A DNA stretch of 64,000 nucleotides. Source: Sphingobium_A sp965228065. Lineage in GTDB: Bacteria > Pseudomonadota > Alphaproteobacteria > Sphingomonadales > Sphingomonadaceae. The stretch's first letter is position 1; each line of letters starts with the position of its first letter. Of this stretch, positions 50,895 to 59,600 are shown piece after piece. The notes below the pieces were generated by a model, which worked only from the letters and a program-made list of their open reading frames with translations, was not told the DNA's origin and ran no database searches. Location of the stretch: NCBI GenBank assembly GCA_965228065.1, contig OZ245788.1:372001-436000 (forward strand), written 5' to 3'. Made by a program: the position numbers and the translations under genes.

Positions 50895-53831
50895 ATGAAC
50901 GTCTCGAAATTCAACGCCGGTAGCGCATTTCGGTCCGGAATCAGTGGAGTGGCACTGATCGCAAGCCTGCTGGTGGCGGAGACTGCCTTCGCACAGTCCG
51001 AAGTCGAAGCGGCCCAGGATGTCGAGCGCGACCAGAGCGCGGCGAATGCGGAGATCGTCGTCACCGGAACGCGGGTCGTTCGAGATGGCTATAAGTCACC
51101 CACGCCGCTGACGGTGCTGACCGCGCAGGACATTCAAAACTCCTCGCCCACGAACAATCTCGCGGATTTCGTCAATCAGCTGCCGTCCGTCGCGAACAGC
51201 GTTCGACCAAGCAATTCCCGCGCGGCGCTCAGCAACGGCATTGCGGGCATCAACACGATCAACCTTCGCAACCTGGATGGCGTCACCGCCCGAACGCTGG
51301 TGCTGCTCGACGGCCGTCGTTCGGTGGTGTCGAACGAACGCGGGCTCGTCGATGTGAACACCTTTCCCCAGGCGTTGGTCAGCAGCGTTCAGGTGGTGAC
51401 CGGCGGCGCCTCGGCAGCCTATGGCTCTGACGCGGTGGCCGGCGTCGTGAACTTCGTTCTCGACAAGAAATTCAAGGGCCTGAAGCTGTCTGCAGACACG
51501 GGCATCACCGGGCAGGGCGATGGTTTCAACTACTCCATCAGCGGGGCCGCGGGCATATCGTTCGCCGATGGGCGAGGCCATGCACTGCTGAGTGGCGAAT
51601 GGGCGCATCGCGACGGCATCTTCCAGACCGATCGGGCATGGAACCAGCGCGGCCTCCGCCTGGTCGCAAATCCAGCCTATGTCGCCGGCAACGGTCAACC
51701 CCAGTTCCTGCGACGCTATGGCGCCGGCGTGTCGAACGCGCTGCCGGGTGGCATCATCAACAGTTCGACGGCGATCGCCGGTTCGGGCGTTGCGGCGAAC
51801 AGCCTGCGCGGCATTTATTTCGGCCCGGGCGGTTCGATCAATCAATATGCCTATGGCACCATCACCGATGGCGTCCGCACCGTCGGTGGAGACTGGATGC
51901 TGAACGATTCGACGCGCAACGTCGGCCTCGATGCGCAGGAGGATCGCGGCGGCGTGTTCGGCCGGGTCAGCTTCGAACTGACGCCGTCGATCGAGATCTT
52001 CGCCCAGGCATCCTACAATACGCAGAAAACCCTGTTTGCGGTCGGCAGCGGCAACAGCACCATAACGTCGGGCGCGTCGGTCACGTTGAGGAACGACAAC
52101 GCCTATCTCCGCAACGCACTGGGCGCCGCACGATTGGCCGGCATCAACACCGTCACGATCGGCACCAGCAATTACGACCTCGGCGTGCGGATGAGCAACA
52201 ACCGCCGCGAAACCCAGCGCTATCTGATCGGCGCCGAAGGCCAGTTCGAGCTGTTCGGGAAACCCGCGAAATGGGACGTTTATGGCCAGTATGGCCGCGC
52301 CGACACGCGCGAACAGCTATACAATATCACGAACACGTCCAGGCTGGCGCTTGCCGCGGACGCCGTGTTCGCCCCTGCCGGAAACCTGCTTGGCGTTCCC
52401 GCCGGCACGATCGTCTGCCGGTCGTCGCTGACCGCGCCCGGCAATGGCTGCCAGCCGCTCAATCAGCTCGGAACGGGCGTCGCCAGTCCGGCAGCGATCA
52501 ATTACGTGCTGGGCGATCCGTACCGCGAGCAGAAGATCGAACAGACCGTCACCGGCGTGAACCTGTCGGTTACGCCGTTCGCCACCTGGGCGGGCGACGT
52601 CAGCGTCGCCGTCGGCGCCGAATATCGCAAGGAGAAGATCTCCGGCTTCGTTCCCACGGAATTCCAAAGCGGTTGGGGTGTCGGAAACTACTTGCCCAAT
52701 ATCGGCGGCTATCAGGTCAAGGAAGCCTATCTCGAGACGGTCGTACCGGTCGGGCTGGGGCTTGAATTGAACGGCGCGTTCCGCGCCACCGACTATTCGA
52801 CGTCCGGCAACGTCTCCACCTGGAAAGTGGGTGCCACCTGGCAGCCGATTCCCGACATCCGGTTCCGCGTGACCCGCTCACGAGACATAAGGGCACCGAA
52901 CCTGGCGGAATTCTTCGCCGCGGGCCGGACCCAGACGACGGTGATCAACGATCCGTTTCGCAACAACCCGGCCACCGGCGCTCCCCCGCTGCTGAGCGTT
53001 CCCGTGCTTTCGACGACCACGGGCAATACCGACCTGCGGCCGGAAGTGGCGCAGTCGCTCAATCTGGGCGTGGTGCTCCAGCCGCGCTTCCTGCCGGGCT
53101 TCTCCGCATCGATCGATTATTTCCGGATCGATCTCAGGAACGCGATCGGCAGCTTCGGGCCGCAGGATATCATCAACCTCTGTTTCCAGGGGCAGCAGGA
53201 ATTCTGCGCGGCTTACAGCGTCGATCCGGCGAACCCCGCGCAATTCCTGTTCCGCACCAAGCCGTTCAACCTGGCCAGCCAGCTGGTGAAGGGCATCGAT
53301 TTCGAAGTCAGCTATCGCATGCCAATCGGTTCCGACAGCATGCTGGCCCTGCGTGCACTGACCACCCGCAATATCGACAATATCCTCGATACCGGGATTC
53401 CGGGCCTCGTGCCGATCAATTCCGTCGGTGCGCTCGGCAGCACGGCCCAGAACTCGCCCGCGACGCCAAAATGGCTGTACCGGGTCTCGGCGACCCTGGA
53501 TACGCCACGTTTCTCGATGACGGCGACCGGCCGTGGCATCGGCTCCGGTGTGTATCTGAACACCAATATCGAGTGCCAGACCGGGTGCCCGGTAACGACC
53601 ACGCAATTCCAGACTGTCGACAACAACAAGGTGGCAGGCGCCTTCTACGCCGACTTCAATCTCGCCGCCAAGGTCGAGGTGGGTCGCGCAAAAGGCGAAC
53701 TGTTCTTCAACGTCACCAACTTGCTCGATCGCGACCCGATCCTGATTCCTATCGGCGATGTACAGGCAAACAATCAGAGTGACATTCTCGGCCGTGCGTT
53801 CCGTGTTGGTGTGCGTTTCCAGACGAAATAG
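50895..53831 (+). CDS. TonB-dependent receptor (978 aa)
   Basis: Large outer-membrane receptor. The signal peptide ends TAFAQ (about residue 34). The TonB-box-like NAEIVVTGTRVV is followed by plug motifs LRNLDGVTARTLVLLDGRR and SVQVVTGGASAAYGSDAVAGVVNFVLD, then a long barrel ending RAFRVGVRFQTK. It is of the same broad type as the receptor at 926-3808. A divergent LysR regulator and the convergent PLP enzyme suggest a substrate-specific uptake locus, possibly for an amino-acid-like compound; this is inference. Confidence 0.93.
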   Translation: MNVSKFNAGSAFRSGISGVALIASLLVAETAFAQSEVEAAQDVERDQSAANAEIVVTGTRVVRDGYKSPTPLTVLTAQDIQNSSPTNNLADFVNQLPSVANSVRPSNSRAALSNGIAGINTINLRNLDGVTARTLVLLDGRRSVVSNERGLVDVNTFPQALVSSVQVVTGGASAAYGSDAVAGVVNFVLDKKFKGLKLSADTGITGQGDGFNYSISGAAGISFADGRGHALLSGEWAHRDGIFQTDRAWNQRGLRLVANPAYVAGNGQPQFLRRYGAGVSNALPGGIINSSTAIAGSGVAANSLRGIYFGPGGSINQYAYGTITDGVRTVGGDWMLNDSTRNVGLDAQEDRGGVFGRVSFELTPSIEIFAQASYNTQKTLFAVGSGNSTITSGASVTLRNDNAYLRNALGAARLAGINTVTIGTSNYDLGVRMSNNRRETQRYLIGAEGQFELFGKPAKWDVYGQYGRADTREQLYNITNTSRLALAADAVFAPAGNLLGVPAGTIVCRSSLTAPGNGCQPLNQLGTGVASPAAINYVLGDPYREQKIEQTVTGVNLSVTPFATWAGDVSVAVGAEYRKEKISGFVPTEFQSGWGVGNYLPNIGGYQVKEAYLETVVPVGLGLELNGAFRATDYSTSGNVSTWKVGATWQPIPDIRFRVTRSRDIRAPNLAEFFAAGRTQTTVINDPFRNNPATGAPPLLSVPVLSTTTGNTDLRPEVAQSLNLGVVLQPRFLPGFSASIDYFRIDLRNAIGSFGPQDIINLCFQGQQEFCAAYSVDPANPAQFLFRTKPFNLASQLVKGIDFEVSYRMPIGSDSMLALRALTTRNIDNILDTGIPGLVPINSVGALGSTAQNSPATPKWLYRVSATLDTPRFSMTATGRGIGSGVYLNTNIECQTGCPVTTTQFQTVDNNKVAGAFYADFNLAAKVEVGRAKGELFFNVTNLLDRDPILIPIGDVQANNQSDILGRAFRVGVRFQTK

Positions 53832-54013
53832 TGCGATTGCGGTGGCAGGTGCGAAATCCGTAAGCTCTGCGGCCCCGAGCAGCCGAAGCGGGTATTTATG
53901 GGATTTTACATTTGTCGCCGTAATAGAATCCCGGATCGCTCCGATACGGATGCGGTAAGCATTGCGCCGATTTCGGCCTTCTCGCAGAAAAGACTGAAAG
54001 CAGGGGGCGCCAC

Positions 54014-54847
54014 GTGCCGATGATTGAAAGCATTGCGGCCTACGCGCTCATCGCCGCCACGGCCATCGGCGCTCCAGCTAGCGCCGACGAACAGCCGAAA
54101 CCGGATTGGCCCAAAACCATGTATGAGTGCAGCCATCGCGGCCCGCTCCAGACATTCGGCGGCACGCTGGAGTTCAATATTATATTTACCGAAGGGGGTG
54201 CCGTTCACGAAGAACGCGCCCGATGGGGCATAACGATCTCGCGGCAGTGGCCGCAGCAGCCCGCAGGGAAGCTGCTCCACATCGGTCCGAATGCCGAAAG
54301 CCGGATCACGATCGCATGGTCGAATCCGACGCTGTGGCTCAAGCCCGGCAAGGATCCGGCCGCCTATGCCCAACTCACCATTTCGAGCCCTTCCGGTTAC
54401 CGCGAAAAGATGCGCAAGCAGGAGCGCTGGTTTCAATCGATCGTCATGCGCGACGAAGCAACGCTCATCGCGGAGAAGGGAGGAGATCGATTTCTTGCGA
54501 AGCACCTCCTTCCGCCGGCGCTGAAAGGCGATTTTCTGAGCGGTGGTTCCCTTCGGCAACTCACAATGCCGGTCGAGAGTCTGGTGGCCTGGGGCAGCGG
54601 CGTGGATGCGCTGACAGTCTATGACGTTGCCATCGAACCGCGAAAATATCGGCGGAACACCTATCCCAACGATCCTATCGGGAGGATGCGGATCATCGAC
54701 GAGTACAAGATCGATACCACCCTGCTCGGACAGGTCAGTGAGGCCGTACGCTCCAGCCACACCAGTTGGCGCAAGAGCATCGATGATCCGAAGACGCGGT
54801 GCAAAAAGACCCTGATGGAAGACCCGGATTCGATCATCTTAACCTGA
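54014..54847 (+). CDS. Secreted protein of unknown function (277 aa)
   Basis: A signal peptide (to about residue 24, ending GAPASA) and a soluble domain without recognised motifs; segments include WGITISRQWPQQPAGKLLHI and GSGVDALTVYDVAIEPRKY. It starts with GTG 54014, 7 nt after AGGGGGC; ATG 54020 is the alternative. It is followed about 230 bp later by another secreted protein of unknown function. Probably periplasmic. Confidence 0.7.
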   Translation: MPMIESIAAYALIAATAIGAPASADEQPKPDWPKTMYECSHRGPLQTFGGTLEFNIIFTEGGAVHEERARWGITISRQWPQQPAGKLLHIGPNAESRITIAWSNPTLWLKPGKDPAAYAQLTISSPSGYREKMRKQERWFQSIVMRDEATLIAEKGGDRFLAKHLLPPALKGDFLSGGSLRQLTMPVESLVAWGSGVDALTVYDVAIEPRKYRRNTYPNDPIGRMRIIDEYKIDTTLLGQVSEAVRSSHTSWRKSIDDPKTRCKKTLMEDPDSIILT

Positions 54848-55078
54848 AGAAGGGGCGGAGGAGCGCGGCAAGAATTTATAGATTGTTGCACCTATCACTG
54901 CAATTACGATGTTCGATGAGTCATACTCATCGAACCTTGGTATAAATCCTACAGGACCGAGAAACCGAACGAGCATTTTAAGGTCTTTTCACCTGCCGCC
55001 GTAATCCATATTGGAAATAGAAGCCCGATTCACCGACAGCAAGAGCGCGGCGTCTTGGGTTGAGCTTTAAGGGATAAA

Positions 55079-55960
55079 ATGATGCGTAAAGTCATTCTCG
55101 CTATAGTCGCGAGTCTGTCCACAGTGGCGGCACAGGCAGATGCCGGGCAAGGTCAGACCGGCGCGGCGCCGACGGAAGCGCCGACGACGACAATTATCTA
55201 TCCGGACAAGGGACCGTCTGGCCTGACCGATCTTCCAATGGGTGCCCATCGCATCCCTGACAGCAATGTCATCATTTCGGGGCATCAAAAGGGCGGCTCG
55301 CTAGGCGCCGTTTTCGGTATTTTCGGCATGCTCGCGCAGAGCGCGGCCAATGCCGATGCCGGCAAGGGGGCGGTAGGGAATGTGCAGGACAGGCTCCGCT
55401 TTGATGTGGCGGCAAAGGCCGCCGAGATGACCGGGGCCATCGTGGCGGGTGACGCATACGCGCAGAAATTCACGCTATCGCCCAACTCGGGTGGCGGCAC
55501 GCTCTCGGTGGTGCCTTATGTCGTGATCACCTTCGTGAACGAGACCGACGTTCGTCCCTATGTCGCGCTGAAAACGACGCTCAGTTCCGGATCTCCCGGC
55601 GAATCTGCCAGAATGACAAAATATTTCTGCTGCGAAGGCAAGCCGCTGCCGCTTGCTGGAGAAGGCGGCCTGTCCGAAAACAACGGCCAACGCCTGAAGG
55701 AGATTTTGACGTCAGAACTGGAAACGGCCATCCATGTGATGCTTCTGGATCGTTCGCAGACCTATTCCAGAGACAATCTGACGAAGATCGCAGCCGAAGG
55801 CTACCTCCCCTTCGTCGGCAAGAAGATCAAGGTCAAAGGATATAATTTAGGTCAATATAACGACTATTCTCTGTTTGAAATTCGCGGCGGGAACGTGTTT
55901 GCGGGCGTTCATATTGCAGAAGAATCTTCGTTTGAAATCAAGGCCCCGAATGCAAAATGA
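55079..55960 (+). CDS. Secreted protein of unknown function (293 aa)
   Basis: Signal peptide about 1-20 (VAAQADA), then a Thr/Pro-rich linker (about 25-38) and a domain with NADAGKGAVGNVQDRLRFDV, VVPYVVITFVNETDVRPYVA and a C-terminal FEIRGGNVFAGVHI. An FCCEG vicinal Cys pair occurs in the middle. No family recognised; the layout is compatible with a lipid- or envelope-associated periplasmic protein. Two ATGs in tandem follow AAGGGAT. It converges on the 225-residue gene of the STAND operon, 36 bp away. Confidence 0.75.
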   Translation: MMRKVILAIVASLSTVAAQADAGQGQTGAAPTEAPTTTIIYPDKGPSGLTDLPMGAHRIPDSNVIISGHQKGGSLGAVFGIFGMLAQSAANADAGKGAVGNVQDRLRFDVAAKAAEMTGAIVAGDAYAQKFTLSPNSGGGTLSVVPYVVITFVNETDVRPYVALKTTLSSGSPGESARMTKYFCCEGKPLPLAGEGGLSENNGQRLKEILTSELETAIHVMLLDRSQTYSRDNLTKIAAEGYLPFVGKKIKVKGYNLGQYNDYSLFEIRGGNVFAGVHIAEESSFEIKAPNAK

Positions 55961-55996
55961 GCGGTTGAGGCTGTGATGATTTAATGTGAGACGACT

Positions 55997-56674
55997 CTAG
56001 TGCAGCGTGGCATTGGTTTCAGAGGGCGGAGCGATCGGTGCCCAGATCTTCACCGGCAGATCGGCGAGCACCGGCGTGTCGCTGACCATCTCGATCATGC
56101 CGCCCTTCTGCACCAGGAAGTCAGCGATGAAGATGGCGTTCGCATACAGGATCGTCCCGGAACATCGCCACTTGGCATCCGGCGACTGCCCGAAGAACCG
56201 GGCGGATTGGTACCTCGCCGCAAAATCGTCCTGCGCGCTCGCCAGTGCCTCGGTCCTGGTCCCCTGCCTCAGGCCGGCGGGCAGGTAATCCGAGCTCCTG
56301 TCGGAGACAAGGTAGAAGGGACCTTCTTCGCCATGGACGAAGAAGCAGAAGAACTGCAGGTATGAAATCACGTTGTCGGCGGTGAGGGTCAGGTGCCCCT
56401 CGGCATTGAACGCATGAATTGGCGGGGATTTACCGGACAGAACGCGGACCTCGTCATCCTTCTGCAGCGCATAGATGAATAGACCGGGCGGCGCCCAGTC
56501 TTCTCCCCGCATCACCAGCAGCTTCAGATCGGGATAGAATGGCAGCGTGCGCTGCCGCACCGTAACATTGGTCCAGCTCAGTTGAGGCATTTCTTCGCGA
56601 ATGGCGTTCGGCACCGCTGTCCCGGCGTCCGACCAGTCCGGATGGTCGGGGTGAAAGAAATCCAGGTAGCTCAT
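55997..56674 (-). CDS. Partner protein of the STAND-ankyrin NTPase (225 aa, unknown)
   Basis: Soluble, no signal peptide, no family recognised. Notable segments are LPFYPDLKLLVMRGEDWAPP near the N-terminus, YLQFFCFFVHGEEGPFYLVS in the middle and RTEALASAQDDFAARYQSAR further on. Its ATG overlaps the stop codon of the 1564-residue NTPase gene by 4 bp (ATGA), so the two are translationally coupled and probably act together. It might be an effector, an inhibitor or a sensor subunit; nothing in the sequence decides. Confidence 0.75.
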   Translation of the reverse strand: MSYLDFFHPDHPDWSDAGTAVPNAIREEMPQLSWTNVTVRQRTLPFYPDLKLLVMRGEDWAPPGLFIYALQKDDEVRVLSGKSPPIHAFNAEGHLTLTADNVISYLQFFCFFVHGEEGPFYLVSDRSSDYLPAGLRQGTRTEALASAQDDFAARYQSARFFGQSPDAKWRCSGTILYANAIFIADFLVQKGGMIEMVSDTPVLADLPVKIWAPIAPPSETNATLH

Positions 56675-59600
56675 CCCCGCTCCTCCTTGCTCATGCCGGC
56701 CAATCGCCGCACCTCGTCCTGGATGGAATCGGGCACCAGATCGGCGGGGTGCCGCCCCCAGCTATCGATCATGGCCCCCTCCGGTTCCTGTGCGAGGATC
56801 ACCCCGATCTGCTGAAGATCGCCGCGAGCCAGGATAGCGCGTTTCTCCACAGTCCATTTCCGCAACTCCTGATGCTTCCGGACGGCGGCCACCACCGCCG
56901 GGGCGTTCCGGACACCGTCCGCCGCCCGGTCCAGAATGGTCCGTCCCCAGTCATCAGCATTCCAGAATTCGGCCCCCGCCTCGATAAGTCTCACGACGAG
57001 AGTCGTGTTGCCGAGCTGGCCGGCCTTTTCCAGTGCGGGCGTCAGATCGGCCGCATTGGAAATCGCGGCCAGTGCCCGGCCGAAGACGGCGTCGTCCAGA
57101 TCGAAGCCCCGCGCTTCTCCATAGACAATCTTGCAGTTGACCAGCGTGGCCAATTGGCCTGGCGTCAGCCGTTCAGGCATGTGCTCCAGAATCAGGCGCA
57201 CCAGCCGGTCGTCGCCGGTCGCGAGGGCGGCCGGCAGCAGCCCCTGGTAGTTCGATGCTTCGCGCCAGGGCGACACCAGACCGGCCGCGATCAACTCGAC
57301 CACGAGATCCGCCATATTGTTGTCGATCATCGCCGAGGACGGCGTCCCTCCTGCCGCATTGACGCGGTCGATCACGCGGCGATGGCGATGGTCCTGCAGC
57401 AGATGATCGACGAGCGCGCGATCCTTGTCCGCGATCGCCCGCTCGATCGGCGTTTCCATCGAGGCCGGCAGGTTCGACCACTGGAAAGTCGGATGCTCTG
57501 CGATCAGCGCACGCATGTCTTCATGATGGACCAGCATGCCATAGGCAGTCTCGCCTTTGCCCGAGACGATGCCCACGTCGATCGTCTCGGACGCCAGCAA
57601 TGCCTCCAAAGCGGCCCTGGTTTTCTCGATCACGTAGCGCGGCGCCTTGTCCTTCCACCGGCTCAGCCAGTCGAGGCAGAAATGCAGCGCGGTTCGCCCC
57701 TTCTCTTCACCGGTGGTCATCTGGGCGTTCGGGTCGACCCCGGCCTGCAACAGGAATGCCATGGTCTTGGCCATATGTCCCGCGCCGGCCAGCATCAGTG
57801 CAGTCGTGCCGTTATACGGGTTGGGCACGAGGGCATCGAGCCCGTCCGGGTGTTCGATCAGGATCCGCTGGAACGCCAGATTGCCCCGGGCGGCGGCGAT
57901 GTCGAAAACATTGAAGCCGCGGGCGTCCCGCGCCAGCACGTTCCCACGGCCGAGGCAATATTCGAACATCTGCACGGAACTGCCGGAGGCAGCCCCCAGT
58001 AGCGGCGTTGTTCCGCCTTGGGCCGGGGCATCGTGCCTGAATCCAACTCTCTCAAGCCCGTCCATCATATCGCGACGGTTTCGACAGGCTGCGCTGTAAA
58101 GCGGATTGCTCCGCATTTCGGACGCGAGCACGGGATCGGTGAGCGGCAGCAGGAGGTCGAAGACAGCCTGCTGGCCTCCCCAAATCGCCGCGTCCACGGG
58201 CATGAAACCCGTGTCAATCACGACATTTGGATTGGCGCCCCATTCGAGCAGCTTTGCCACCACTGTCGCGGACGTCCACGAGGCGCCCATCAGCGGCGTG
58301 CCCCGATCCCCCTTGCGCTCCAGATTGATGGCCTCCCGGTCCTTCGCAAGGAAGCGTTCCAGCAGATCCAACATGCCATAACATGCCGCGAGATAAATAT
58401 AGGTGCTGCCCTTGGCCGATGCCGGGACTTCGGTTCTCGGATCGTCGGCGTGGCTGAACAACGCCAGATAATATTCGCGCTCGATCGCCGTGGCATCCGG
58501 CAGGTCGTCATGGTCGAGCCAGTCCATGACCGATGCCATGAGGAAACGCGCTGCCAACGCAATGTCTTCGGCGCTGGGTTCGATCAGGGCAGGCCGTCCC
58601 TTCGCATGCCATCGCATTGCGTCATTGGCGAGCGCCGTCTGTCGCAGCAGCGACTCCCGCTCCTGCTCGAGCCAGGCGGCTGCCATGCTCCAACGGCGGA
58701 TCACCGATTCGTGGACGAGACGAAAGCCTGTTGCCGTCGGCACGAGCAAGCGCCGCCGGATGAAGGCCGACTGGCCGTTGGCCATCGAATAGAAACCACG
58801 CTGCGGCACGGCCTGAAGCACGATGCGGCTCAAGCTGCCATTCTCGGTCGGAACGACACGGACATAGGGTCTGATGAACTGGTCGAGATCGTCCTGCGTG
58901 CCGCTTCCGGCATCGATCCATGCCTGGTTGGCCAGGTTCGAGATCTCTTCGGCGATGCTGAGCGACACATCTTCCAGCTCGTCGAGCGTAATTTCGCCGG
59001 TGGCACCGCCGAAGCTGCCCGATACGGTTCCGGTCGGCAGGGCGCGCTTCTGGCAGAGATGGTCGAACAGGCCATACAGCCTGAGCGACAACAGCGGCAG
59101 CGCGGAAGAGCTGTTACCGATGTCCGCCTGGTGCCCCTGCGTATCCGTGATCAGCGCGTTCACGACATCTTCGCCCAGCTTGAAGCCGGCGGCGGCAAAC
59201 GGCTCGGTGATGACCTGTCGCAAGAATGCTGCCTGGCCGTCCTCCAGAAGGATGATCCTTGCCCCGCCATAGAGCGTATCCGCATAGTCCCGCTCCAGAA
59301 TGGTTTCCCGGCTGGTTTCCAGCGTGATGGCCAGCACCGTGCCGGCGATGGAGGGCAATTCGGACAACAGGTCCAGCAGGCTGCTCCATGCCTCGCGGTT
59401 CCAGCCGTTCTGGATGTTGTCCAGTATCTCCTCGAACTGGTCGATACCGATCAGCAGCCGGATTCCGGCCTTTCTGAGCGAAGCGATCCACTTCGCAGCC
59501 GCGCTTCTTGCCTTGTCGAGGTCGCGGGCCTTGATGAGCGGATGATCGTCGAGACAGGCAGATTTGCCGACCGCATCCTCCACCACACGGCAGAAATCGC

